47,730 bases of DNA, from assembly GCA_028280515.1 (NCBI GenBank), contig JANQLP010000083.1, positions 1 to 47,730 of the forward strand, read 5' to 3'. The notes under the pieces are model-generated. The model was not told where the DNA came from. It searched no databases and saw nothing but the letters and a program-made list of their open reading frames with translations. The translations under genes were made by a program, and so were the position numbers. Source of the stretch: Hyphomicrobiales bacterium (GTDB lineage: Bacteria > Pseudomonadota > Alphaproteobacteria > Rhizobiales > Methyloligellaceae). Below, piece by piece: positions 27,551 through 39,940 of this stretch (position 1 is the first letter of the stretch; each line of letters starts with the position of its first letter).

Positions 27551-27574
27551 CCGTTCAAGAGATCTCTCGAACGG
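27551..27574. terminator. near-perfect 24-bp palindrome between convergent genes
   Basis: CCGTTC at 27551-27556 pairs with GAACGG at 27569-27574 around a GAGATCTC core, with one mismatched pair. It lies between the convergent SGNH hydrolase and hpf genes (27510-27660), so it may end transcripts from either side, although no long U-run follows. It could also be a protein-binding site. Confidence 0.4.
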
Positions 27575-27660
27575 ATTGTGCCTGAGCCCGAGGCGCCAGG
27601 TCCTGCGCGCGTCAATGCAACGCTCGGCACGTCCCGTGGCTGCAAGGCCGGATTGCGGTA

Positions 27661-28026
27661 TCAGGCGCCGGGATCGGGCGGCAGCCGGCGTTTGTTCTTC
27701 CCCTGCATCTGGCCGGTGAAGTCGCGCAATTGCCGCTCGGCGGTCGCAAAGGCGTCGCGAATGGCCACGTAAATGTCTTCATGCGCGTGGTTCTGTTCGC
27801 GTTCGTTGCTGACCACCAGTTCGGACTTCCGCGGCACGCCCATCTCGATTTTCACGTGGTAAATCTTGCCTTTGTGGTGGTGGCGGTGGGGCGCCTCGAT
27901 GACCACGCGGCAACTGGTGAGATGGTGGAAATACTGTTCGAGCTTCGCCGCTTTCTCGCGCACGCGGTCTTCAATCGCCTTGGACGGCTCCATGTTCCGG
28001 AAACTGACTTGCAGGGGGATATCCAT
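27661..28026 (-). CDS. hpf: ribosome hibernation factor, short HPF/YfiA type
   Basis: A 121-residue ribosome-associated protein that silences 70S ribosomes in stationary phase or stress. The HPF/YfiA fold is visible: an opening LQVSFRNMEPSKAIEDRVREKAAKLE, then RVVIEAPHRHHHKGKIYHVKIEMG and HEDIYVAIRDAFATAERQL, where conserved basic and aromatic residues contact 16S rRNA. It lacks the C-terminal dimerisation domain of long HPF, so it is the short form. A histidine cluster (APHRHHHKG) is family-typical in alphaproteobacteria. It lies 88 bp downstream of gltD on the same strand with its own likely leader, including a hairpin that overlaps the ribosome binding site. Confidence 0.92.
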   Translation of the reverse strand: MDIPLQVSFRNMEPSKAIEDRVREKAAKLEQYFHHLTSCRVVIEAPHRHHHKGKIYHVKIEMGVPRKSELVVSNEREQNHAHEDIYVAIRDAFATAERQLRDFTGQMQGKNKRRLPPDPGA

Positions 28027-28040
28027 GAGTCGCTCTCACT

Positions 28041-28059
28041 CCTTGTCTACCGTACAAGG
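28041..28059 (-). promoter_or_regulatory. hairpin overlapping the hpf ribosome binding site
   Basis: On the minus strand CCTTGT pairs with ACAAGG around a 7-base loop, and the second arm runs into AAGGAG, the likely Shine-Dalgarno element 12 bases before the hpf ATG. Folding would partly mask it, allowing control of hpf translation. This is inferred from pairing only. Confidence 0.35.
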
Positions 28060-28114
28060 AAAGCATAACGCTCTGGCCCGGATCAATTTTTGACCTCGGT
28101 CAACGACAGCCGCG

Positions 28115-29533
28115 CTAACGGGGCAGGTCGCTTGAGCCCATCAGAAACGCGTCGATGGCGTGCGCCGCCTGGCGGCCTTCACGTATCGCCCAGACGACGA
28201 GCGATTGCCCGCGGCGCATGTCGCCGGCGGCGAAAACCTTCCCGCGCGATGTGCTGTAGTCCATGTCGTTGGCAAGCACGTTTCCACGTCCGTCGAGGTC
28301 GAGCCCGAGCTGTGTGATCATGCCGTCGTGGACTGGGTGCACAAAACCCATGGCCAGCAGCACAAGGTCCGCTTTAAGCTCGAAGTCGCTGCCCTCAACC
28401 CTCTGCATGTCACCGTCGACACGGACGCAGTGCAGTTTTTCGACCGTTCCGTTGCTTCCCGTGAGCTTGGTGGTCATGACGCTCCAATCGCGTTCCGCGC
28501 CTTCCGCCTGACTGGAGGATGTGCGGAGCTTGAGTGGCCAATGCGGCCAGGTCAGCGCCTTGTCCTCATGCTCCGGCGGTTTGGAGAGAATCTCAAGCTG
28601 TGCCACGGACAGCGCGCCTTGCCGGAACGAGGTGCCGATGCAGTCCGATCCCGTATCGCCGCCGCCTATCACCACCACGTGTTTCCCGTCGGCGGTGATC
28701 TCCTCGATGTCGCCGAGTGGTTCACCCGATACCCGCCGGTTCTGCTGCGGCAGGAAGTTCATGGCGAAATGGATGCCGTCCAGTTCCCGGCCTTCGACGG
28801 GCAGGTCCCGCGGCGCCTCCGATCCGCCCGCGAGCAGCAACGCATCGTGGGTCTCTTCCAGCTCCTCCACGCTTGTGTCCGAGCCGACATGGCAGTTGGT
28901 GTGGAAGGTGACGCCTTCCGCCTCCATCTGTTCGACGCGGACATCGATGATGCCCTTCTCCATCTTGAAGTCGGGAATACCGTAGCGCAGCAGGCCGCCG
29001 GGCTTGGCGTGTTTCTCAAACACATGCACGTCATGGCCGGCACGCGCGAGCTGCTGCGCCGCCGCCAGACCGGCTGGTCCGGAGCCGACGATCGCCACGC
29101 GCTTGCCGGTCTTGACGTCCGGCGGCTGCGGGGCAATCCAGCCGTGCTCGAATGCCTTGTCGGCAATGGCGCACTCGATGGTCTTGATGGTGACGGGCAC
29201 ATCCTCGATGTTGAGCGTGCATGCCTCTTCGCAGGGGGCGGGACAGACCCGGCCCGTGACTTCCGGGAAATTGTTGGTCGAATGGAGGTCGCGCGACGCC
29301 TCTTCCCAGTCCGAATGGTAGACGAGGTCGTTCCAGTCCGGGATCTGGTTGTTCACCGGACAGCCCGTATGGCAGTAGGGGATGCCGCAGTCCATGCAGC
29401 GCGCGGCCTGCCGTTTGACGCCGGGATCGTCGAGCGGAATGATGAATTCCTTGAAATGGCGCACGCGTTCGCCAGCCGGACGATAGGTCCGCTCCTGGCG
29501 GTCGATTTCGAGAAACCCGGTTACCTTGCCCAT
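28115..29533 (-). CDS. gltD: glutamate synthase (NADPH) small subunit
   Basis: Beta subunit of NADPH-dependent glutamate synthase: it takes electrons from NADPH through FAD and iron-sulfur clusters to the large subunit. It is 472 residues. The N-terminal double cluster motif is visible (Cys46, 49, 54, 58 in [13 protein letters not shown], with CPAPCEEAC further on). The FAD-binding motif [10 protein letters not shown] and the NADPH-binding motif GGGDTGSDC follow. The ATG at 29533 is preferred, with AGGGG 6 bases upstream; the frame also opens at a TTG at 29539. It starts 9 bp after gltB ends, so the two are one operon. Confidence 0.97.
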   Translation of the reverse strand: MGKVTGFLEIDRQERTYRPAGERVRHFKEFIIPLDDPGVKRQAARCMDCGIPYCHTGCPVNNQIPDWNDLVYHSDWEEASRDLHSTNNFPEVTGRVCPAPCEEACTLNIEDVPVTIKTIECAIADKAFEHGWIAPQPPDVKTGKRVAIVGSGPAGLAAAQQLARAGHDVHVFEKHAKPGGLLRYGIPDFKMEKGIIDVRVEQMEAEGVTFHTNCHVGSDTSVEELEETHDALLLAGGSEAPRDLPVEGRELDGIHFAMNFLPQQNRRVSGEPLGDIEEITADGKHVVVIGGGDTGSDCIGTSFRQGALSVAQLEILSKPPEHEDKALTWPHWPLKLRTSSSQAEGAERDWSVMTTKLTGSNGTVEKLHCVRVDGDMQRVEGSDFELKADLVLLAMGFVHPVHDGMITQLGLDLDGRGNVLANDMDYSTSRGKVFAAGDMRRGQSLVVWAIREGRQAAHAIDAFLMGSSDLPR

Positions 29534-29542
29534 GGCCAACCC

Positions 29543-34228
<4,686 letters not shown>

Positions 34229-34514
34229 CCCGTTCCTCTCCTACCTCGAATTCGCTAGGTGCCCCCCGGCGCAGCCTCCCCGCATCTCTGTACCGGCGTC
34301 GGGGCCGGAGAGGTGGGTATCGCGATCGCTTGTGGGGCCGTTCATGCCGGCTGTTTCGAGCCAGCGGCTGACATGCGGGCCAGTTCACATGGGCTGCATG
34401 TCACCCCCAAGACGGAACATCCATGGTCAGGCAAGATTGCGCGAACCGCGCAGAAATTCGCCGCTTCACGACCGGGTTCCGGGCGCAAAGGGACAGCAAC
34501 ACTGTCCTAATGCC

Positions 34515-34538
34515 GCGCCAAAATGCCAGATTTGGCGC
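34515..34538. promoter_or_regulatory. palindromic hairpin in the gltB-bufA intergenic region
   Basis: GCGCCAAA pairs perfectly with TTTGGCGC around an 8-base loop. A second palindrome, TGCGCG-AAC-CGCGCA, lies at 34438-34452. They are in the 500-bp gene-free stretch 34229-34728, in which I find no convincing coding frame. They could be operators for gltB (about 210-310 bp upstream of it) or for the plus-strand operon. No regulator assigned. Confidence 0.35.
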
Positions 34539-34630
34539 CAAATCACAAGCACAAGCATACGACGTTCTTCCGAGGATGGCATATCCACCGGCTGAGAATG
34601 GTCTGTGACCGGCCTCACACAAACGTGATA

Positions 34631-34659
34631 CTGTCGCAGAAACTGATCGCAAACTGTCG
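34631..34659 (+). promoter_or_regulatory. helically phased CTG(T)CG repeats upstream of the bufferin operon
   Basis: Three copies of a CTG-type element (CTGTCG at 34631, CTGATCG at 34643, CTGTCG at 34654) recur every 11-12 bases, the layout preferred by OmpR/PhoB-family response regulators. They lie 70-98 bp before the bufA1 ATG, upstream of the likely promoter. The middle copy deviates. The binding protein is unknown, and no regulator gene is adjacent. Confidence 0.35.
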
Positions 34660-34728
34660 TCGTTTCGGCCATATAGGTTCGATAAAATATTTCGGCCTAT
34701 TCACCAAGTAAGCAGGAGGAAGACTTCT

Positions 34729-35046
34729 ATGGAAAGCAAAACACGGAAGATGACCAGTCTGGCCATCGCCAGCGCATTTGCAGCTTCGGTCGCCGCTGTT
34801 GGTGCAACCCCGGCGGTTGCCGCAGACGACATGGTGAAGTGTTACGGCATCGCCAAGAAGGGTGAGAATGACTGCAAGGCCGGGCCGGGCACGTCGTGTT
34901 CGGGATCGTCCACGGTCGACTATCAGGGTAATGCCTGGAAGCTCGTCAAAAAGGGCACCTGCACACAAGTCTCCACACCGTTTGGCCCGGGCAGCCTGAC
35001 CTGCCTCGCGACGCGGCCGACCGGCCAAAACTATCAGTGCGGATAG
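34729..35046 (+). CDS. bufA1: BufA1-type bufferin precursor (DUF2282)
   Basis: A 105-residue precursor of the DUF2282 family. The signal peptide ends near AVAA|DD (residue 32). The mature part has six cysteines (38, 49, 57, 78, 92, 104). The first four sit in the family pattern ([27 protein letters not shown]) whose cysteines are oxidised by the partner BufB in characterised members. Two more cysteines lie in a C-terminal stretch ([17 protein letters not shown]) where other members I recall have none. AGGAGGA lies 8 bases before the ATG. The product is expected to be a modified periplasmic copper-binding peptide. It starts a four-gene operon with bufB, bufC and bufD. Family call is firm; chemistry is inferred. 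Confidence 0.9.
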   Translation: MESKTRKMTSLAIASAFAASVAAVGATPAVAADDMVKCYGIAKKGENDCKAGPGTSCSGSSTVDYQGNAWKLVKKGTCTQVSTPFGPGSLTCLATRPTGQNYQCG

Positions 35047-35057
35047 GCTGACATCCG

Positions 35058-35939
35058 GTGAGCCGGATCGAAAATACAGATGGTTCCAACCCGATCCCGG
35101 CCCGTGCCGGGGTCGGGCTGAAACCGGAGCACTACGCGGAGATTCTCGATACCCGGCCGGCCATCGGCTGGTTCGAGGTGCACGCGGAAAACTACATGGG
35201 CGCGGGTGGCGCGCCGCACCATTTTCTGACCGCGATTCGCGAGCACTACCCTCTTTCCGTTCATGGTGTCGGCCTGTCGATCGGTGCCGATGCGCCTCTC
35301 GATACGGACCATCTCAATTCCCTGAAACAGGTTTGCGACCGTTACGAGCCGGGCCTCGTGTCCGAACATCTGGCATGGTCGACCCATGACGGTGTCTATC
35401 TGAACGATCTTCTGCCCGTGCCGTACAATGCCGAGACGCTGGGGCGTGTGTGCGAGCATATCGACCAGGTCCAGGAGGTGCTTCGGCGGCGCATGCTTCT
35501 TGAGAATCCGTCTACGTACATCAGGTTCGACGGCAGCGAGATGAGCGAACTCGACTTCCTGGCGGCGATTGTCGGGCGCACCGGTTGCGGCCTTCTGCTG
35601 GACGTGAACAATGTCCAAGTGTCGGCGACGAACCACGCCTATGACGCGGTGGCCTATATCGACGCGTTTCCGCACCAGCATGTTGGCGAGATCCATCTCG
35701 GCGGCCACGCGGACGACGAGGGAGACGACGGCGAACCCCTGCTGATCGACGATCACGGCAGCGCGGTGGCCGATATCGTGTGGAACCTGTACGCCCACAC
35801 GATTTCGCGCTGCGGGCCGGTTCCGACGCTCATCGAGTGGGACAACGACGTTCCGGCCTGGGCGGTCCTGATGGACGAGGCAGCGCGCGCCGACATAGTC
35901 CTTTCTGAAACGTCCGTGCAGCATGTCGCGGCTGAGTGA
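35058..35939 (+). CDS. bufB: BufB, multinuclear nonheme iron oxidative enzyme (DUF692/MNIO)
   Basis: A 293-residue TIM-barrel enzyme of the DUF692/MNIO family, which oxidatively modifies cysteines in ribosomal peptides; relatives include MbnB and TglH. Conserved metal-site motifs can be seen: His69 in SVHGVG, Glu103/His104 in SEHLAW, Glu149/Asn150 in LLENPS, Asp182/Asn184-185 in LLDVNN, His213 and His217 in EIHLGGH, Asp232/His233 in DDHG and Glu260 in IEWD. The start is a GTG at 35058, 11 bp after bufA1, with a weak ribosome binding site suggesting translational coupling. Its end overlaps bufC by 17 bases. No radical-SAM or transporter gene is nearby. It should act on BufA1 in the cytoplasm before export. 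Confidence 0.93.
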   Translation: MSRIENTDGSNPIPARAGVGLKPEHYAEILDTRPAIGWFEVHAENYMGAGGAPHHFLTAIREHYPLSVHGVGLSIGADAPLDTDHLNSLKQVCDRYEPGLVSEHLAWSTHDGVYLNDLLPVPYNAETLGRVCEHIDQVQEVLRRRMLLENPSTYIRFDGSEMSELDFLAAIVGRTGCGLLLDVNNVQVSATNHAYDAVAYIDAFPHQHVGEIHLGGHADDEGDDGEPLLIDDHGSAVADIVWNLYAHTISRCGPVPTLIEWDNDVPAWAVLMDEAARADIVLSETSVQHVAAE

Positions 35940-36693
35940 CACCCAGACCGGATTCGCGCACGCGGTGTTCAATGCCGACGCCGCGGTGCCCGAGGGTATC
36001 GTCAGCCACCTGCGCCGACAGCCTCGCAAGAGATTCGGGGTCTACCGAAACAATGTCTATGTCAGCCTGATCAGTGTGCTCGAAGGGCGCTTTCCGGTGG
36101 TTTCGCGCCTGCTGGGCGAGGACTTTTTCAAGGCCACGGCGCGTGTGTTCGTCGAACACCATCCGCCAACGTCACCGGTCCTGATGCGTTACGGCGGTGG
36201 ATTTTCCGAATTTCTCGAGACCTTCGAGCCGGTGGCCGACCTGCCATGGCTTGCCGACGTGGCCCGGCTCGAATGGGCCTGGAACCTGGCGTATCACGCG
36301 GCCGACAAGGACCCGGTCGCACCCGAAGCTCTTGCAGCCATTGAACCCGCGAGTGCCGGTTCACTCGTCTTCGAGCTGCATCCCGCCGTTCAGCTTGTCC
36401 GTTCCGCCTTTCCGGTGGTGTCGATCTGGAGTGAACACAGCAAGGACGGTGAACCGGAACATATCGATGCTGGCGCGGGCGGCGAAGATGGGCTTATTGT
36501 CAGGCCCGGCATTGCCGTTGAGGTGCGCCACCTGCCGCGGGGCGGCGCGGCGTTCATTTCGGCACTTGCCGGCGGCAAGACGCTTGGGGAAGCAGCGGAA
36601 GTGGCGCTTGACGAAGAAGCATCGTTCGATCTGCAGGCAAATCTGGCAGGTCTGATCGCCAGCGGCGCGATTGCCGGGCTGAGACCGGCCTGA
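35923..36693 (+). CDS. bufC: BufC, DUF2063 family partner of BufB
   Basis: A 256-residue protein with an N-terminal HvfC/BufC domain (DUF2063, about 6-95, with [23 protein letters not shown] and [11 protein letters not shown]-like features) and a C-terminal domain with an acidic stretch ([19 protein letters not shown]). The family is sometimes called a putative DNA-binding domain, but in bufferin operons it partners with BufB, probably delivering the precursor. It has no signal peptide or membrane helix. Its ATG at 35923 lies inside the bufB 3' end with a 17-base overlap and no own ribosome binding site, so translation is coupled. The match is clear from sequence and from gene order. Confidence 0.9.
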   Translation: MSRLSDTQTGFAHAVFNADAAVPEGIVSHLRRQPRKRFGVYRNNVYVSLISVLEGRFPVVSRLLGEDFFKATARVFVEHHPPTSPVLMRYGGGFSEFLETFEPVADLPWLADVARLEWAWNLAYHAADKDPVAPEALAAIEPASAGSLVFELHPAVQLVRSAFPVVSIWSEHSKDGEPEHIDAGAGGEDGLIVRPGIAVEVRHLPRGGAAFISALAGGKTLGEAAEVALDEEASFDLQANLAGLIASGAIAGLRPA

Positions 36694-36719
36694 ACAGGCG
36701 ACAATGAGGGGGCACCAAA

Positions 36720-37178
36720 ATGAGCAATCAATCCGGACTTGGCGGACTGATCATATCCGTCATCGACCTTTTCAAGAGGACACCGCACGACCTGATCGCG
36801 CTTCTTTCGCGGTTCGTCGTCGGCATGGTGTTCTGGCAGTCGGGCCTGACGAAGATCGACGGTTTCTCCATCAAGGCGTCGACCTTTTTCCTGTTCGCCA
36901 ATGATTTCAAGCTGCCGTTTCTTCCGCCCGACGTGGCCGCGTACATGGCGACGGCCGCGGAGCTCGCATGCCCGATCCTGCTCTGGCTCGGGTTTGGCAC
37001 CCGGTTTGCGGCGCTCGCGCTTCTGATCATGACCCTGGTGATTCAGATCTTCGTGTTTCCGGGATCCTACGTCACGCACGGATTGTGGGCGATCGGTCTG
37101 CTCTATCTGATAAAATATGGCCCAGGCGTCCTGTCGGTCGATCATTTCATTGCCAGGTCCCGCGGCGTGTCGGACTGA
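36720..37178 (+). CDS. bufD: BufD, DoxX family membrane protein
   Basis: A 152-residue DoxX-type integral membrane protein with about four hydrophobic helices (roughly 27-42, 72-90, 94-116 and 119-135). Motifs include RFVVGMVFWQSGLTKIDGF and AAELACPILLWLGFGTRFAAL. It is the usual last gene of bufferin (bufABCD) operons; its role is not settled and could be in membrane handling of the peptide or its redox partner. GAGGGGG precedes the ATG at 36720, 26 bp after bufC. An S9-family peptidase gene follows 33 bp later and may be read from the same promoter. Confidence 0.88.
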   Translation: MSNQSGLGGLIISVIDLFKRTPHDLIALLSRFVVGMVFWQSGLTKIDGFSIKASTFFLFANDFKLPFLPPDVAAYMATAAELACPILLWLGFGTRFAALALLIMTLVIQIFVFPGSYVTHGLWAIGLLYLIKYGPGVLSVDHFIARSRGVSD

Positions 37179-37211
37179 GCGTCCGCGCCCTGTCGCCTGA
37201 AACGTAGCGGT

Positions 37212-39152
37212 GTGTCCAAGCAAATCCGGCCATACGGAACGTGGGCCTCGCCCATATCGGCTGAGCGGGTTGCCGGGGCGTCGACGCGGTTCGGAACGCT
37301 GCAGGCGGATGCGGGCGCGGTGTACTGGTCGGAAAGTCGTCCCGATGAAGGGGCGCGCGGCGTCGTTGTGCGGGCCGATGCGGACGGGCAGGTTCAGGAC
37401 GTGCTCGCTCCGCCTCATTCAGCACGGTCGAAGGTGCATGAATATGGCGGCGGCGAGTTCCTGGCCGCGGGTGGCCGTGTTTTCATCGTCGAGGCCGACA
37501 GCCAGGACGTCTTTGAGGTGACACCTGACGGCGTGCCGCAACGCATCACCGATGAGGCGAATACACGTTTCACGGATCTGGTGCTCGATCCCGGCCGGCG
37601 GCGGCTCATTGCTGTCGCCGAGCGGCATCAGCCGGGCGCGCATGAGCCTGAAAACGTGCTGGCGGCGATTTCCCTGACCGCAGCCGATGTTTCCGGCGCC
37701 GTCACGACGCTTGTATCGGGCGCGGATTTCTACGCCTCGCCGCGCATCGCTCCGGATGGCACGAAGCTGGCGTGGCTTTCATGGAACCTGCCGGACATGC
37801 CGTGGGAGAGCGCCACCCTGTTTGTCGCCGATATCGAGCGCAATGGCGCACTCGGGCCGGCCCGACGGATTGCCGGCGGTGAGGGAAGCGCAGTGTTCCA
37901 GCCCGAATGGGGCGGGGATGGCCGGCTCTACTTCGTCAGCGATGCAAGCGGTTGGGGGCGACTGTGCACATGGGACGGCAATCAGGTCCTTGAGGTTGCG
38001 GCGCGCGACGCCGAGCTACTGCGGCCGCAATGGGTGTTCCGGATGCAGTCCTACGCGCTCTTGGGGGACGGGACCGCCGCCGCGGCGTTCATCGAGGATG
38101 GCGAGACGAAACCCGGTCTCGTTGATCTGACGACGGGAGACATTGAACCGCTTCGCACGGGCCTGCGGTCCGTCGATGCGCTCGCGCCCTATGCGGGAGG
38201 CGTGGCACTCATCGGCGCCAGCGATGTGGCCGCGCCCGCCGTGGTCTCGGTCGCGCGTGCAGGCGAGGTGCGTCCACTGCGTGGCCCGCGCGGGAACGCG
38301 CTCTCTCCTGCGGATGTTTCGGTCGGCGAAATGCTGAAGTTCAAGGGCGGGGATGGTGCGCTCCATGCCCTGTTTTATCCGCCCACCAGTTCGAAATATG
38401 TCTCCCTCCCGGACGAGTGTCCGCCGATGATCGTGCTCGTGCATGGTGGGCCGACGGGCATGGCGGACCGGGGGCTGAAGCTCAAGACGCAATACTGGAC
38501 GAGTCGCGGGTTTGCCGTGTGCGATCTCGACTATTCGGGCAGCGCAGGCTACGGGCGTGCCTACCGCGAACGGCTGAACGGCCGGTGGGGTGTGCGCGAT
38601 GTGGAGGATGTCGCCGCGCTCACGGCGTACGTGTCCGAAACGAACCGTGCCGACCCGGACCGCCTGCTCATCTCGGGCGGCAGCGCGGGCGGGTACACCG
38701 TGCTCATGGCACTGGTGAAGCTCGATATCTTCGCCGCCGGTGCCTGCAGCTATGCGGTTGCCGACCTGGCCCAGCTTCAACGCACCACGCACAAGTTCGA
38801 AGCGGGTTATCTGTACGGCTTGACCGGCACCACGCCCGAGACGTGCGATGCGGTGTTTGCCGAGCGCTCGCCGATCAACCATGCCGGCGAAATCTCGTCA
38901 CCTGTCATCTTCTTTCAGGGGCTGGAGGACCTGGTGGTGCTCCCGGAGCAATCCCGCGCCATGGCGGAGACGTTGCGGGCACGTGGCGTGCCCGTTGCGT
39001 ACAGAGAGTACGAAGCGGAGGGGCATGGCTTCCGGCGTGCCGAAACCATCGTCGATGTTCTGCGGAGCGAGTATGCGTTTTACGCACACATTCTCGGGCT
39101 CCAGCCGGCCGAGGACCTTCCCGCCGTTGATCTGCAAAATCCGAAGAGTTGA
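37212..39152 (+). CDS. S9 family peptidase (acylaminoacyl-peptidase/prolyl oligopeptidase-like)
   Basis: A 646-residue serine peptidase with an N-terminal beta-propeller (about 1-390) and a C-terminal alpha/beta hydrolase domain. The triad is visible: Ser491 in GGSAGGYT, Asp573 in GLEDLVVL, and His605 in AEGHGF. It is cytoplasmic, since there is no signal peptide. S9 members cleave short peptides; the exact specificity is not readable. The start is a GTG at 37212 with a weak site (TAGCGG) before it. It lies only 33 bp after bufD, so it may be expressed with the bufferin genes, but similar peptidases occur widely and the link is not shown. Confidence 0.92.
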   Translation: MSKQIRPYGTWASPISAERVAGASTRFGTLQADAGAVYWSESRPDEGARGVVVRADADGQVQDVLAPPHSARSKVHEYGGGEFLAAGGRVFIVEADSQDVFEVTPDGVPQRITDEANTRFTDLVLDPGRRRLIAVAERHQPGAHEPENVLAAISLTAADVSGAVTTLVSGADFYASPRIAPDGTKLAWLSWNLPDMPWESATLFVADIERNGALGPARRIAGGEGSAVFQPEWGGDGRLYFVSDASGWGRLCTWDGNQVLEVAARDAELLRPQWVFRMQSYALLGDGTAAAAFIEDGETKPGLVDLTTGDIEPLRTGLRSVDALAPYAGGVALIGASDVAAPAVVSVARAGEVRPLRGPRGNALSPADVSVGEMLKFKGGDGALHALFYPPTSSKYVSLPDECPPMIVLVHGGPTGMADRGLKLKTQYWTSRGFAVCDLDYSGSAGYGRAYRERLNGRWGVRDVEDVAALTAYVSETNRADPDRLLISGGSAGGYTVLMALVKLDIFAAGACSYAVADLAQLQRTTHKFEAGYLYGLTGTTPETCDAVFAERSPINHAGEISSPVIFFQGLEDLVVLPEQSRAMAETLRARGVPVAYREYEAEGHGFRRAETIVDVLRSEYAFYAHILGLQPAEDLPAVDLQNPKS

Positions 39153-39161
39153 TGCAAACGA

Positions 39162-39195
39162 GAGCGGGTGCTCCCGACGAAGAGAACACCCGCTC
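39162..39195 (+). terminator. hairpin after the S9 peptidase gene
   Basis: GAGCGGGTG (39162-39170) pairs with CACCCGCTC (39187-39195) around a 16-base loop, extended by AAC/GTT outside it if an AG bulge is allowed. It lies just past the stop codon at 39152. There is no U-run, so termination efficiency is uncertain. Confidence 0.45.
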
Positions 39196-39227
39196 GTTCA
39201 GGATGTGAGAGAGATTGCGAAGTCCTG

Positions 39228-39274
39228 GATCACGATCGCCTCAGATGGTCTTCCCTGAGGCGATGAACGTGATC
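39228..39274. terminator. long stem-loop between convergent S9 peptidase and hsp20 genes
   Basis: GATCACG-ATCGCCTCAG (39228-39244) pairs with CTGAGGCGAT-GAA-CGTGATC (39255-39274): 17 base pairs with a 3-base bulge and a 10-base loop. It lies between two convergent genes and could block both transcripts. No U-run follows. Confidence 0.45.
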
Positions 39275-39335
39275 GCCGTCTATAGCTGGAGCGGGGTCGC
39301 ACGGAAAACCGGACTCCACTTTTCCTGATCCCGCT

Positions 39336-39797
39336 CTAGACTTCGGCCTGGTTCTCGATGACTTTGGCCTTTGCGCCGCCGTTGATCTCTACGGAGCGCG
39401 GCTTCATCGTCTCCGGCAATTCGCGAACAAGGTCGATATGGAGCAACCCGTTCTCGAGGTTGGCGCCCTTGACCTCGACGTGGTCGGCAAGCTGGAAACG
39501 GCGCTCAAATGCGCGTGTCGCTATGCCACGATGCAGATAGTCGGTCTCTTCCGACTTTTCGCCGCGCTCGCCGCGCACGGTCACCGCGTTTTCCTTGACT
39601 TCGATATTGAGATCACCCTCGGCGAAGCCCGCAACCGCCATGGAAATGCGGTATTCGTTTTCGCCGCGCCGTTCGATGTTGTACGGCGGGTAGGTCGGGG
39701 TGTCGCCATCAACCGACGCGAGCGAGTCGAAGACGGACGCAAGCCGGTCAAAACCAACGGTTGAACGATAAAGGGGTGTCAGGTCGAAATGCCTCAT
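39336..39797 (-). CDS. small heat shock protein (Hsp20/IbpA family)
   Basis: A 153-residue ATP-independent chaperone that holds unfolded proteins. The alpha-crystallin domain covers about 38-130, with YPPYNIERRGENEYRISMAVAGF at its start, the NLENGLLHIDL strand near its end, and a C-terminal VEI (IxI-like) motif that links subunits. The ATG at 39797 follows directly after a hairpin that hides the AAGGAG ribosome binding site; an in-frame GTG lies one codon upstream. A sigma-32-like promoter is found about 100 bases upstream. It is convergent with the S9 peptidase gene and divergent from the hydrolase gene at 39941. Confidence 0.95.
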   Translation of the reverse strand: MRHFDLTPLYRSTVGFDRLASVFDSLASVDGDTPTYPPYNIERRGENEYRISMAVAGFAEGDLNIEVKENAVTVRGERGEKSEETDYLHRGIATRAFERRFQLADHVEVKGANLENGLLHIDLVRELPETMKPRSVEINGGAKAKVIENQAEV

Positions 39798-39893
39798 CAC
39801 ACATTCTCCTTCTGAAGCAACATGCGTTCAGGGCCCGCCTTCCTGGCCAGGCCCAATCTGATATGTTGCGCACCCTCAATAGGCGTGCGCATG
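39798..39893 (-). ncRNA. ROSE-type RNA thermometer in the hsp20 leader
   Basis: The ~96-nt leader folds into two upstream hairpins (GCGCAC with GTGCGC, then GGGCC with GGCCC) and a last one at 39798-39826. In the last, the ribosome binding site GGAGAA pairs with TTGCTTC: twelve pairs in all, including G-U pairs, with a single bulged G in the UUGCU motif and an AGAA loop. That bulged-G pairing is the hallmark of ROSE elements, which mask translation until the temperature rises. The start codon lies immediately after the hairpin. ROSE elements control small heat shock genes in many rhizobia. Confidence 0.78.
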
Positions 39894-39899
39894 CTACGG

Positions 39900-39927
39900 A
39901 TATAGGATGAATCCTGACCGATTCAAG
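39900..39927 (-). promoter_or_regulatory. sigma-32 (RpoH)-like promoter for hsp20
   Basis: On the minus strand CTTGAAT (39927-39921) is separated by 14 bases from CCTATAT (39906-39900), close to the alphaproteobacterial RpoH pattern. Transcription would start near 39893, giving the thermometer leader. The position is right for the hsp20 gene. Confidence 0.7.
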
Positions 39928-39940
39928 AGGGTGTAACCGT

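Noticed and set aside
34259-34652. Short open frames in the gltB-bufA intergenic region
   Set aside because: Low-quality composition, no ribosome binding sites, and they overlap the palindromes and promoter region.
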